From NCBI RefSeq assembly GCF_001559865.1, contig NZ_LOHE01000076.1, forward strand, positions 1 through 32,430: DNA of 32,430 nucleotides, written 5' to 3'. A program made the translations under genes and the position numbers. This document shows positions 23,662 through 32,307 of the stretch, piece after piece (within the stretch, counting starts at the first letter, position 1; every line of letters begins with the position of its first letter). A model generated the notes under the pieces. The model saw only the letters and a program-made list of their open reading frames with translations, was not told where the DNA came from and did no database searches. The stretch is from Abyssisolibacter fermentans (GTDB lineage Bacteria; Bacillota; Clostridia; Tissierellales; MCWD3).

Positions 23662-24573
23662 TTATTGTTTTTCTATAGCTTTAAGAGCTTCTCTTATGTG
23701 TCCTTTATATGATTCAAATACTTCTTTTGCTGTCTTTTTATCAAGTTTTGACTTTATCATAAAAATTGCAAATTTAACATCATAATCTGTTTCTTCTAAA
23801 TATTGAGTTGCTATATTTTTATCTACTGAGGTAGCTTCCATAACTATATTTTTACATCTCTCTACTAATTTAAGATTTGTTGATTGTACATCAACCATAA
23901 GATTCTCATAGACTTTACCTAGCTTTATCATTGAACCTGTTGTAAGTATATTTAAAACCATTTTTTGTGCAGTTCCTGCTTTCAACCTAGTTGAACCTGT
24001 TAATGCTTCACTCCCAACAACAACTGCTATACAAACCTTTGCAATTTTTTGAATAGCTGAATCAACATTGTTGGTAACTGCAATTGTTACAGAACCTATT
24101 TCATTAGCATAGTTAATTGCACCAATTACATATGGAGTTCTTCCACTTGCAGTTATTCCTACCAATACATCTTTATTACTAAAATTTATTTTCTTTAATT
24201 CTTCTATTCCATCTAGCTTATTATCCTCTGCACCTTCTACAGCACTGAAAATTGCTTCATAACCTCCAGCAATAATACCTTGAACCATTTCTTTTGGAGT
24301 TCCAAACGTTGGAGGGCATTCTGAAGCATCTAATATCCCAAGTCTTCCACTAGTTCCTGCACCAATATAAATTAGTCTGCCTCCTTTTTCAAAAGCTTCT
24401 GCTATTAAGTCGACTGCTTTTGCTATATTCGGAATTTCTTTTTCAACGGCAAAGGCTACCTTTTTATCTTCCTCATTAATCATTTTTATCATATCTTGTG
24501 TTGGAGCTATATCAATTCCAAATGTATTTGGATTTCTTCTTTCTGTTGTCAAATTACTTAAATCAATCTTCAT
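23662..24573 (-). CDS. murQ: N-acetylmuramic acid 6-phosphate etherase
   Basis: 303 residues, SIS (sugar isomerase) fold. The signature [20 protein letters not shown] spans about 71-90. The two acids used in the lyase reaction of E. coli MurQ (Glu89 and Glu120) correspond to Glu85 and Glu116, with the same spacing of 31. The enzyme splits the D-lactyl ether of MurNAc-6-phosphate to GlcNAc-6-phosphate and lactate in the cytoplasm, the central step of peptidoglycan sugar recycling. GAAGGGATG lies 6 bases before the ATG. It is the first gene of the set and is followed by the EIIBC gene after about 320 bases. Confidence 0.97.
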   Translation of the reverse strand: MKIDLSNLTTERRNPNTFGIDIAPTQDMIKMINEEDKKVAFAVEKEIPNIAKAVDLIAEAFEKGGRLIYIGAGTSGRLGILDASECPPTFGTPKEMVQGIIAGGYEAIFSAVEGAEDNKLDGIEELKKINFSNKDVLVGITASGRTPYVIGAINYANEIGSVTIAVTNNVDSAIQKIAKVCIAVVVGSEALTGSTRLKAGTAQKMVLNILTTGSMIKLGKVYENLMVDVQSTNLKLVERCKNIVMEATSVDKNIATQYLEETDYDVKFAIFMIKSKLDKKTAKEVFESYKGHIREALKAIEKQ

Positions 24574-24615
24574 ATATTACATCCCTTCTAAGAAATTATA
24601 GTAATTATTCAGTGT

Positions 24616-24663
24616 TGTGAAATATTTTACCGTTAATACTATAATATCATGAAATTTTATTTC
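24616..24663 (-). promoter_or_regulatory. Possible murQ promoter with two similar operator half-sites
   Basis: TGTGAAATATTTTAC (24616-24630) and TGAAATTTTATTTC (24650-24663) are similar, partly symmetric sequences that flank a minus-strand TATTAT (24641-24646). RpiR-type regulators such as MurR often bind sites of this kind. No regulator gene is in the window. Weak. Confidence 0.25.
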
Positions 24664-24699
24664 TTTCCACTGTAAAAAAAAATTTTTTGAATTTTTTTA

Positions 24700-25179
24700 T
24701 CAAACTTCCTTATTTGAAATTTTATCTTGTATCCTAAATTTAACCTTTTTCAATACAACAAGTACACAATAAACACCAATTGTAGACGTTATGCTTAAAA
24801 AATAATAACCCATACCACACGCAATTCCTATACAGGCAACTACCCATAACGTTGCAGCTGTCGTAAGTCCTGTAACTGAACCTTTATTATGTATAATCGC
24901 TCCAGCACCCAAGAATCCTACTCCTGAAACAACTTGAGAAATAATTCTTCCACTATCAATTTTTAGAGAATTTGCTAATTGCGGATACATTAACGTCAAA
25001 TTTATTGAGTCTTGAACAAGTTGATTTTGTATCATAGCAATAATAGCAGCTCCTACACATACGAGTATATGAGTAATAAAACCTGCAGGCCTATTTTGAT
25101 ATTCTCTTTCATATCCTATGAGACCTCCAACAAAAACTGATAATGCAAACCGTAATATTATTTCATACCACAAATACAT
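24700..25179 (-). CDS. MgtC/SapB-family membrane protein
   Basis: 159 residues with about four to five membrane spans. Family motifs are GGLIGYEREYQNRPAGFITH near 20-40 and GVGFLGAGAI, then GLTTAATLWVVACIGIACG near 85-115. It corresponds to the N-terminal membrane domain; the soluble C-terminal domain of longer MgtC proteins is missing, as in many bacterial members. The family is linked to survival in low magnesium and to control of the F1Fo ATPase in Salmonella, but the role of short members is poorly defined. The frame is open to 25209; the ATG at 25177-25179, with AGAGGTGAT just upstream, is the likely start. A degenerate repeat begins 15 bases before it. Confidence 0.87.
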   Translation of the reverse strand: MYLWYEIILRFALSVFVGGLIGYEREYQNRPAGFITHILVCVGAAIIAMIQNQLVQDSINLTLMYPQLANSLKIDSGRIISQVVSGVGFLGAGAIIHNKGSVTGLTTAATLWVVACIGIACGMGYYFLSITSTIGVYCVLVVLKKVKFRIQDKISNKEV

Positions 25180-25193
25180 CACCTCTAATCTTA

Positions 25194-25380
25194 AGTCCAA
25201 ATTATACATTGAAAATTAAATATTTTTATTTATTAACCCCTTTCTTAGAAGAAATAAGCTGTAAATCAGAAACTCATTCAAAGAATGAGTAAGCGATTCA
25301 CATTAAATTAAATTTAGTTCTCTGTATGACTCAGAATTCTAAAGCTCGTTATTCAAAGTTATAAGAATAATAAGGATTAA
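25194..25380. repeat. MITE-like element, degenerate copy C
   Basis: The left end CCAAATTATACATTGAAAAT resembles CCCAGATTATTCATAGAAAA of copies A and B. The right end ATTCAAAGTTATAAGAATAA nearly matches theirs. The interior holds a fragment of the other family (GAGTAAGCGATTCAC at about 25300). It lies directly upstream of the mgtC-like gene. Confidence 0.65.
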
Positions 25381-25667
25381 TTTTATTTTTTAAATATTTG
25401 CTTTATCATCTTTTAATTCTATAGTTTTATAATTTAAAGAAAACGATTTCTTATCTATTAACTATTCTTTAATGTAAACAAAGAATTAAGCTATAGCTTT
25501 TTTTATTCTTTTACCAGATTATATGGTCTGTAATATTTAAAGACAATTATAACAACGTAATTTTTATTTGTCAACTTTAAATTAGTATAATTTTCAATGA
25601 ATTTTCATTTATTTTATTAATAAACGATTGATTATCATGAATAAATATGGGTTAAATCTTAAATTAA
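25381..25667. other. AT-rich spacer after aroE
   Basis: About 290 bases with no gene. A short palindrome AAGCTATAGCTT with a T run (about 25490) and a small CAGA/TCTG hairpin (about 25515) are the only structures. I find no clear terminator for aroE on the minus strand. Confidence 0.4.
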
Positions 25668-26468
25668 TTATTTATAAAGTTTTTTATATGTTTCCTGATA
25701 TACAATATCATAAATTTCTGTATCTATACCAATCTCTTGCCATAATTCTTGTGCTTTTATAGCTTGCCCAACTAACATATATAGTCCATTTACATTTTTT
25801 ATCCCTATTTTTTTAGCATATTTAATAAATAAAGTTTCTTTAGGATTATATATAAGATCAACTACCGCATTAAAATTTTCAATAATTTTTATTTCAACTG
25901 GTGATTTATCTATATTTGGATACATTCCACAAGGTGTACAATTAATCATTATATCGCCATTAATTGCTTTAATATCTTCATAATCTATCAATTCATATTT
26001 ATTATCTAACTTTCTATTTTTGTTTCTACTAACAAATATTATTTCACTAGCATCATTATCAATCAAATATTGACATACAGCCTTTGATGCTCCTCCTGTT
26101 CCCAATATTACAGCCTTTTTGTTTTTTATATTTATGCCATTTCTTTTTAACATCATACCAAAGCCATAATAATCAGTATTATAGCCAATACACTTTCCAT
26201 CTTTGAAACATATTGTATTAATAGCACCAATTTTTTTAGCCTCTTTTGAAATATCATCTAAATATTTCATCACATTCACTTTGTAAGGGATAGTTACATT
26301 TACTCCTTTAGCTCCTAGTGCTTTCAAACCTATTATTGCTTTTTCTAAATCATTTTCGTTAATTTCAAACAAATCATAATGTCCTTCTATTTTCATTTGT
26401 TTGAATATTAAGGAATGAATAAACGGTGAGAAGCTATGTCCAAGTTTTTCTCCAATCAAGCCATACAT
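25668..26468 (-). CDS. aroE: Shikimate dehydrogenase
   Basis: 266 residues. Substrate side: GEKLGHSFSPFIHS (6-19) and the catalytic Lys63 in NVTIPYK, with Asp100 in GYNTDYYGF. Cofactor side: GTGGASKAVCQYL, with VSRNKNRK after the second strand, suggesting NADPH. It reduces 3-dehydroshikimate to shikimate, the fourth step of the shikimate pathway. AGGAGTG lies 6 bases before the ATG. It is the last aro gene of the cluster, cut off from the chorismate mutase gene by a MITE-like repeat of about 234 bases, so it depends on read-through or on a promoter within the repeat. Confidence 0.96.
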   Translation of the reverse strand: MYGLIGEKLGHSFSPFIHSLIFKQMKIEGHYDLFEINENDLEKAIIGLKALGAKGVNVTIPYKVNVMKYLDDISKEAKKIGAINTICFKDGKCIGYNTDYYGFGMMLKRNGINIKNKKAVILGTGGASKAVCQYLIDNDASEIIFVSRNKNRKLDNKYELIDYEDIKAINGDIMINCTPCGMYPNIDKSPVEIKIIENFNAVVDLIYNPKETLFIKYAKKIGIKNVNGLYMLVGQAIKAQELWQEIGIDTEIYDIVYQETYKKLYK

Positions 26469-26489
26469 AATCTACACTCCTAACTATTA

Positions 26490-26723
26490 AACCCAGATTA
26501 TTCATAGAAAATTATGAACAAGGAATTAAAATCTATTATTTTATGTGAGTCGCTTACTCCTATGAAGTAACTAAATAGGAGATTCGTCAATATGATCTCC
26601 TTTTGATTATAAGGTATCCATTAAATTTTTGACATACCAACTCGTATGCCTTCAAATTCACTGAAACCTTCTAATTCAAAACTATACAGCATATTATTCA
26701 AAGTTATATGAATAATCAGGGTT
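26490..26723. repeat. MITE-like element, copy B, inside the aro operon
   Basis: The left end AACCCAGATTATTCATAG and right end (reverse) AACCCTGATTATTCATATAA match copy A at 11097-11390, as do the right-hand roughly 120 bases. The middle instead contains GTGAGTCGCTTACTCC, a reversed member of the GAGTAAGCGATTCAC family with hairpin arms GGAG-ATTC and AAATAGGAG. No gene inside. The end base pair overlaps the aroQ stop codon. Confidence 0.88.
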
Positions 26724-26985
26724 AAATATTTTTTTGTAATTCTTTACTCTCATCCATAATACTTTGAAATAGTTCTAATATATACTTCTTTAAATTATCA
26801 TCTTCTACATAATTAGAGATTCTTTCTAGTACTTGTTTTTCTCTTTCTTTATTTAAAATAGGTAGTCCATTTTCTTTTTTGTATTTCCCAACATCCATAG
26901 CTATTTTCATTCTTTTTTCAAGTATCTCTACAAGTTCTTTGTCTATCATATCTATTTCATCTCTAAGTTTATCTAAATTACTCAT
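26722..26985 (-). CDS. aroQ: Chorismate mutase, AroQ type, single domain
   Basis: 87 residues, all helical, matching the AroQ domain found at the N-terminus of E. coli PheA. Arg8, Arg25 and Lys36 line up with the active-site Arg11, Arg28 and Lys39 of that enzyme. It converts chorismate to prephenate, the branch point to Phe and Tyr; TyrA from the same operon uses the product. No prephenate dehydratase domain follows. It overlaps aroC by 8 bases. Its stop codon TAA (26722-26724) falls on the terminal sequence of repeat copy B (TTAACCC), so the insertion sits exactly at the end of the gene; the protein still looks full length. Confidence 0.9.
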   Translation of the reverse strand: MSNLDKLRDEIDMIDKELVEILEKRMKIAMDVGKYKKENGLPILNKEREKQVLERISNYVEDDNLKKYILELFQSIMDESKELQKNI

Positions 26986-28075
26986 TGGTAACCTTCCTTT
27001 CCCATATCATGTCTAACATAACTAAAGCTGCCACACTGTCTATTACAGGTAGTGCTCTTGGAACTATACAAGGATCATGTCTTCCTTCAATGACTATCGT
27101 TGAATTTGCCTTCTCTTTAATATTTATAGTGGTTTGTTGTTTGGCTATAGAAGGAGTTGGTTTTATTGCTGTTCTAAATATAATAGGCATTCCATTTGTT
27201 ATGCCTCCTAATATTCCTCCATTGTTATTTGATAATGTTTTTACTATCCCATTTTCTATTTTATATTCATCATTAGCCTCAGAACCTTTAAGTCTGGTAA
27301 TATCAAACCCAGCTCCAAATTCTACTCCTTTTACTGCTGGTACTGAAAATAGCATCTGAGATAACCTACTTTCAACAGAATCAAAGAATGGTTCGCCTAG
27401 TCCCGGTATTACATTGATTATTGCTGTTTCTATTACTCCTCCTACAGAATCATTTTGCTCTTTAGCCTTTATTATTTCTTTTTTCATTTTTTCTTTTATC
27501 TTTGTATTTATTACTGCCAAATCTGCATTTCTTAAGGTGCATATATAATCTAAGTCCAAAGTATTTTCACCAAATACTTGATCCTCTATATTACTAATAC
27601 TCTTTATATGGCTCCCTATAAAGATATTATAATCTTTTTCTAATATCTGTTTTGCTATAGCCCCAGCAAACACCAAAGGTGCTGTTAACCTGCCCGAAAA
27701 ATGTCCTCCTCCTCTATAATCGTTAAATCCACCATGTTTTATGTAACCGGTATAATCTGCATGTCCCGGTCTCATTAGATGTTTTGTTTTATCATAATCT
27801 CTTGATTTTGTATTATTATTTTTAATCATACAACAAAGCGGTGAACCAGTAGTTCTATTGTTAAAATATCCACTCATTATTTCAAATTCATCTTTTTCTT
27901 TTCTAGGTGTACTTAATAGAGAGTTGCCCGGAGCTCTTCTTTTCATTTCATGCCTAATATAATCTAAATCTAGCTGTATACCTGCTTTAAGACCGTCAAT
28001 TACTATACCAATACACTCTCCATGAGACTCACCAAATATAGACAATCTTATATTTTTACCCCACATTCCACTCAT
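26978..28075 (-). CDS. aroC: Chorismate synthase
   Basis: 365 residues, complete. Family signatures: GESHGECIG (15-23 region), [27 protein letters not shown] (about 103-122), [11 protein letters not shown] and, near the C-terminus, [11 protein letters not shown]. The enzyme makes chorismate from EPSP, needing reduced FMN though no net redox change occurs. GGAGGG lies 7 bases before the ATG. The gene overlaps aroA by 20 bases and aroQ by 8, so translation is coupled along the operon. No sign of damage. Confidence 0.97.
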   Translation of the reverse strand: MSGMWGKNIRLSIFGESHGECIGIVIDGLKAGIQLDLDYIRHEMKRRAPGNSLLSTPRKEKDEFEIMSGYFNNRTTGSPLCCMIKNNNTKSRDYDKTKHLMRPGHADYTGYIKHGGFNDYRGGGHFSGRLTAPLVFAGAIAKQILEKDYNIFIGSHIKSISNIEDQVFGENTLDLDYICTLRNADLAVINTKIKEKMKKEIIKAKEQNDSVGGVIETAIINVIPGLGEPFFDSVESRLSQMLFSVPAVKGVEFGAGFDITRLKGSEANDEYKIENGIVKTLSNNNGGILGGITNGMPIIFRTAIKPTPSIAKQQTTINIKEKANSTIVIEGRHDPCIVPRALPVIDSVAALVMLDMIWERKVTNE

Positions 28076-29348
28076 TAATATTCCCTCCTAAAAGCTTAAA
28101 ATCTTCCCAGAAAGATGGATATGATTTGTTAACTGCTTCTGCATTTGCAATTGTCACTTTTTCAGTACATTTTATTGATGCTACTGCTAATGCCATTGCA
28201 ATTCTATGGTCGTTCCAACTATCAACCTTACCGCCTTTTAAGTTTAGTTTGCCATTAATAATTAGAGAATCCTCGTATTCTGTAACGTCGCCACCTAATT
28301 TATTTAATTCTGTACAAATTGCTTTTAACCTGTCTGATTCTTTTATTCTCAATCTCTCTGCATTTAATATTCTAGTGGTACCTTTACTTACGGCTGCCAA
28401 TGCTGTCAGTACTGGAGCTAAATCAGGACATTGTGACACATCAATGTCTGTTCCTTTTGTTTTAGAAGGTTTTATAATTATCTTATCCTCTGCTTCTTGA
28501 ATATTTGCACCCATAGCTTTAACTATATCCAGTATAGTTTTATCACCTTGCAGTGACTCTATATTTAGTCCCTTACAAGTTATGCTTTCACCTATTAAGC
28601 CAGCAATTATCCAAAACGCCGCTTGTGAAAAATCTCCCTCTACATTGTATTTAATAGGTTTATAATTTTGATTCCCTTTTATAATGAACTGTTTATAACC
28701 CTTATTCTCTATAATTATCCCACTTCTATTTAACATGTCTAATGTTAAATCAACATAGCCTATTGATTCTAATTCTGTTGTTATATTAATTTTACTATCT
28801 CCATCTAATAACGGTAATGCTAACATAAGTCCAGTTATAAATTGTGAACTAACATTTCCGCTCAAATCAAATTCATCACTTTTAAGTAGTCCATCTATTA
28901 TCAATGGTAATTGTCCGTTATTATTTGAATATTTAATACCTTGTTTATCAAATATCCTATAATAATCCTCTAATGGTCTTGATACTAATTTGCCTCTTCC
29001 TATTAGTTTTATTTCTCTGTTTTGTAATGCTGATAATGGTATTAGAAATCTCAGTGTTGAACCTGATTCTTTACAATCTATTACTTTTTCTTTTAATCCT
29101 TTATTCCCACATTTTAGCCTAACTGAATAACGTCCTATATTATCTTCAGAAATAACTATATCTTTTACACCAAAAACTTTCATTGCATTAAGTGTTGCCT
29201 CTATATCATCTGAAAAAATAAGATTACTAACAATACTTTCACCATCACTTAGACCTGCTGAAATAATTGCTCTATGGCTCAAACTCTTTGATGGAGGTAT
29301 TAATATATCGCCACTTAGTTTGTTTGGTATTATTTCTACTATTTTCAT
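28056..29348 (-). CDS. aroA: EPSP synthase (3-phosphoshikimate 1-carboxyvinyltransferase)
   Basis: 430 residues, two-domain fold. Motifs: [11 protein letters not shown] near 18-28 (shikimate-phosphate binding), [14 protein letters not shown] near 91-104, which is the region where class II, glyphosate-tolerant enzymes differ, LRIKESDR near 337-344 and [11 protein letters not shown] near 375-385. It joins phosphoenolpyruvate to shikimate-3-phosphate. AAAGG precedes the ATG with a spacer of about 9. It follows aroB after 48 bases that include a partial repeat end (AACCCAGATTATATG). The class, and so glyphosate response, cannot be settled by eye. Confidence 0.96.
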   Translation of the reverse strand: MKIVEIIPNKLSGDILIPPSKSLSHRAIISAGLSDGESIVSNLIFSDDIEATLNAMKVFGVKDIVISEDNIGRYSVRLKCGNKGLKEKVIDCKESGSTLRFLIPLSALQNREIKLIGRGKLVSRPLEDYYRIFDKQGIKYSNNNGQLPLIIDGLLKSDEFDLSGNVSSQFITGLMLALPLLDGDSKINITTELESIGYVDLTLDMLNRSGIIIENKGYKQFIIKGNQNYKPIKYNVEGDFSQAAFWIIAGLIGESITCKGLNIESLQGDKTILDIVKAMGANIQEAEDKIIIKPSKTKGTDIDVSQCPDLAPVLTALAAVSKGTTRILNAERLRIKESDRLKAICTELNKLGGDVTEYEDSLIINGKLNLKGGKVDSWNDHRIAMALAVASIKCTEKVTIANAEAVNKSYPSFWEDFKLLGGNINEWNVG

Positions 29349-29365
29349 CTGCTCAACCTTTCAAT

Positions 29366-29396
29366 TAACCCAGATTATATGTGAATAGTCTCCAGA
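29366..29396. repeat. Fragment of the GATTATTCATA repeat between aroB and aroA
   Basis: AACCCAGATTATATGTGAAT resembles the left end of copies A and B, with a second GATTAT close by. It is only a remnant. Confidence 0.45.
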
Positions 29397-30458
29397 TTAT
29401 ATATATTTTTTTAAATCTAACATATCTATTGTTTCTATTAAACTCTCCCCTATTTCTTTTATTAAGATTATATTTATTTTATTACCTCTTGTCTTCTTGT
29501 CTAATTTGATAGTATCTATAATCTTATCTTTATTAATTTTTTCTATTTTACAAGGAAGCTTATACATTTGAATAACTTCCTTAACTTTTTGGGATGTATT
29601 TTTCTTAGTTTTTCCTAATCTTTCACTAGACTCTGTTATATAATACATGCCAATAGCAACTGCTTGGCCATGTGTATATTTGTTGTAATTGTAATATTTT
29701 TCTATGGCGTGACCTATTGTATGCCCAAAATTTAACAACATTCTAATTCCTGATTCTTTTTCATCTTGTTCAACTATTTCTCTTTTAATATCTATACATC
29801 TATAAATTATTTCATTAATTCTATTTCTTAAATTATTATAGTCACCAGCTTCATAAAGAATCTCAAAAAGCTTGTTATCGCTAATACAACCATATTTTAT
29901 TACTTCAGCCATACCATCACTAATATATTTCTCCTCTAATGTTTCTAATACATCAGGATCTATAAAAACTGCCTCTGGGTGATAAAATGCTCCTACTAAA
30001 TTCTTTCCTTCTTCTAAATTTACAGCTGTTTTCCCACCTACACTACTATCTACCTGAGATAATATCGTCGTAGGAATTTGTATAAATGGTATTCCTCTAA
30101 GAAAAGTAGCACAAACAAAACCTGTTAAATCTCCTACTACACCACCACCTAGTGCAATGACTAAATCACCCTTATTTATTTTATATTTTAATAAATCTTT
30201 GTAAATTTTTTCAGCTACACTTATACTCTTGCTAACCTCTCCTGGTAATACACTTATACAAAATGTATTGATTCCAATATCTACAAAACTTTTTACAAGC
30301 TTATCACCATATAAACTCTTTACATTATCGTCTGTTATAATAACTAGTTTGCTAAAATTGAAGTTTTCTTTTATTGTCTCTGGAAGTATATTTAATAGAC
30401 CTTTTTTTATATAGATGTTATATTCTTTATGTGGTAATTTAACTGTTATTTGCTCCAA
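29397..30458 (-). CDS. aroB: 3-Dehydroquinate synthase
   Basis: 353 residues. NAD site PGEVSKSISVAEKI (about 73-86), then ALGGGVVGDLTGFVCATFLRG (two pieces, about 103-123), QIPTTILSQVDSSVGGKTAVN (about 127-147), and zinc ligands in GMAEVIKYG (about 182), LNFGHTIGHA (about 242) and HGQAVAIGM (about 260). It closes DAHP to 3-dehydroquinate, step two of the shikimate pathway. The start is a TTG at 30456-30458 with GAGGGG six bases upstream, inside the last codons of tyrA (13-base overlap). The TTG start is well supported because no other start lies near the ribosome site. Confidence 0.96.
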   Translation of the reverse strand: MEQITVKLPHKEYNIYIKKGLLNILPETIKENFNFSKLVIITDDNVKSLYGDKLVKSFVDIGINTFCISVLPGEVSKSISVAEKIYKDLLKYKINKGDLVIALGGGVVGDLTGFVCATFLRGIPFIQIPTTILSQVDSSVGGKTAVNLEEGKNLVGAFYHPEAVFIDPDVLETLEEKYISDGMAEVIKYGCISDNKLFEILYEAGDYNNLRNRINEIIYRCIDIKREIVEQDEKESGIRMLLNFGHTIGHAIEKYYNYNKYTHGQAVAIGMYYITESSERLGKTKKNTSQKVKEVIQMYKLPCKIEKINKDKIIDTIKLDKKTRGNKINIILIKEIGESLIETIDMLDLKKYI

Positions 30459-31306
30459 CTATAACCCCTCTTTCTTATACCACCTTCATCTAACAGCTTG
30501 TTTACTGCCTCGGCATCTTTATTTATAATTAGTGTTTTAAATTTATTTATCGCATCTTCAAATTTTTGTAGCTGCTCAGCTAGCTTGTCACTATTTGATA
30601 TAAATAGTTCTGTCCATAGCTTAGAATTAATATCTGCAACTCTAGTTATATCTTGGTAACTGCCTCCTACAAATTTATCTATATTATTGTAGTCATTGAT
30701 CATTACAGCTGCTGTGGCTATAACATGAGGCAGCTGACTTGTTAATGCGATTATACTGTCATGTTTATCTGGATCAATACATGACACATTTTCAAAACCA
30801 AGCTTTATAACTAAATCTGTTATAAAATCTATAGTATCTTTTTTATTATTTCTAGTAGGTGTAATTATATAGTTAGCTCCTTTAAACATCTCTTTTGATG
30901 AATTTTCTATACCACTACATTCCTTACCTGCCATAGGATGACCACCTATGTATTCTAAGTCGTCTCTAAGTACATCATTTATACTTTCAACTAAGTTTCC
31001 TTTTATTCCTGCTGTATCTGTAATAATTGCTCCAGATTTAAAATTATTCATATTTTTTTTTATGAAATTAATTGTATCTGCTGGATACAAGCTGATAATT
31101 ACTAAATCTGATTTAGACAAAATATCTCTTGAGTCAATATAACCTTTATCAATTATCTTTTCTTCAATAGCTCTTTCTAATACATCATGACTAATATCTA
31201 TACCCCATATATTCTGAGGATTTATATCATTTAATGCTTTTGCTATAGAGCCTCCTATTAAGCCCAAGCCTACAACCGTTACATTCATAAGCTCTATGCT
31301 TTTCAT
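30446..31306 (-). CDS. tyrA: Prephenate dehydrogenase
   Basis: 286 residues. An N-terminal NAD(P) fold VTVVGLGLIGGSIAKAL (about 9-25) is followed by the catalytic-region motifs TDTAGIKG (about 96-103), YIGGHPMAGKE (about 118-128, with the conserved His) and ALTSQLPHVIATA (about 187-199). It oxidises prephenate to 4-hydroxyphenylpyruvate on the way to tyrosine. No ACT domain is attached, so feedback control by tyrosine would have to act on the catalytic domain or on AroF. GGAGAG lies 6 bases before the ATG; it overlaps aroF by ATGA. Confidence 0.95.
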   Translation of the reverse strand: MKSIELMNVTVVGLGLIGGSIAKALNDINPQNIWGIDISHDVLERAIEEKIIDKGYIDSRDILSKSDLVIISLYPADTINFIKKNMNNFKSGAIITDTAGIKGNLVESINDVLRDDLEYIGGHPMAGKECSGIENSSKEMFKGANYIITPTRNNKKDTIDFITDLVIKLGFENVSCIDPDKHDSIIALTSQLPHVIATAAVMINDYNNIDKFVGGSYQDITRVADINSKLWTELFISNSDKLAEQLQKFEDAINKFKTLIINKDAEAVNKLLDEGGIRKRGYSWSK

Positions 31307-32307
31307 CTCATACTCTCCTTAAGTTTACTTAATTTATTCATAAGATTATTAAATTTTTCAGGTTTTATAGATTGTTGTCCATCACATTTTGCATTAGCTG
31401 GATCATTGTGTACCTCTACCATTAACCCATCTGCTCCTACGACTAAAGCTGCCATTGCCAATGGTTCTACTAACCACCACAAACCTGCTGCATGACTTGG
31501 GTCTACTATTATTGGTAAATGGCTTAATTTTTTGATAACTGGTATCGCACTTAAATCTAATGTATTTCTAGTAAATTTCTCAAACGTTCTGATACCTCTT
31601 TCACATAAGATTACTTGCTCATTTCCTTCAGACATAATGTATTCCGCTGACATTAAAAGTTCTTCTATAGTAGCTGATAATCCTCTTTTTAGCAATACAG
31701 GTTTTCTTAATTTTCCTACTTTCTTTAGCAAATCAAAGTTCTGCATGTTTCTAGCACCTATTTGTATAATATCTATATCATCTGCATATTTTTCAACCAT
31801 TTCAGGTGACATCATCTCGGTAACTATAGGTAAGCCTGTTTCTTTTTTAGCTTCCTTTAAATATTCTAAACCAGTCTGACCCAAACCTTGAAAACTGTAA
31901 GGTGATGTTCTAGGTTTAAATGCTCCTCCTCTTAAAAAATCAGCCCCTGAACTTTTAACTTGTCTTGCTATCTCTATGACTTGTTCTTTAGTTTCTACAG
32001 AACACGGTCCAGCTATTACAGAAAATTCGCCGTTTCCTATAGCTCTATCTCCTACTTTTATAATTGTATCTTCAGGTTTGAATAGTCTATTAGCTTTTTT
32101 ATAAGGCTCACCTACATGTATAAGCTTTTGTACAATTCTGTTACCTTCAATCTGGCTTAAATCTAATACTCTTGTATCTCCTATTAACCCTAATATATGA
32201 TAATTTTGTCCTATTGATTCATGTATCTGTAACCCTAGTTTTTTTATCTTTTCTTTTAGCTTATCAAGCTGTTCTTTTTGCGTTTTCGGTCTTATTACTA
32301 TAATCAA
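31303..32307 (-). CDS. aroF: DAHP synthase, type I-beta with N-terminal regulatory domain
   Basis: 334 residues from the preferred start. Residues 1-70 form a ferredoxin-like domain, a known site of aromatic feedback in this subtype; the rest is the TIM barrel (VIAGPCSVE, LRGGAFKPRTSPYSFQG, IGARNMQN, LLKRG, VDPSHAAG). It joins PEP and erythrose-4-phosphate, the first step of the shikimate pathway, and leads the operon. The frame opens at an ATG (32314-32316) that touches AAGGAGG with no spacer. The TTG at 32305-32307 has it 8-9 bases upstream and gives the usual MIIV start, so I chose TTG. I could not identify its promoter in the last 120 bases. Confidence 0.95.
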   Translation of the reverse strand: MIIVIRPKTQKEQLDKLKEKIKKLGLQIHESIGQNYHILGLIGDTRVLDLSQIEGNRIVQKLIHVGEPYKKANRLFKPEDTIIKVGDRAIGNGEFSVIAGPCSVETKEQVIEIARQVKSSGADFLRGGAFKPRTSPYSFQGLGQTGLEYLKEAKKETGLPIVTEMMSPEMVEKYADDIDIIQIGARNMQNFDLLKKVGKLRKPVLLKRGLSATIEELLMSAEYIMSEGNEQVILCERGIRTFEKFTRNTLDLSAIPVIKKLSHLPIIVDPSHAAGLWWLVEPLAMAALVVGADGLMVEVHNDPANAKCDGQQSIKPEKFNNLMNKLSKLKESMR

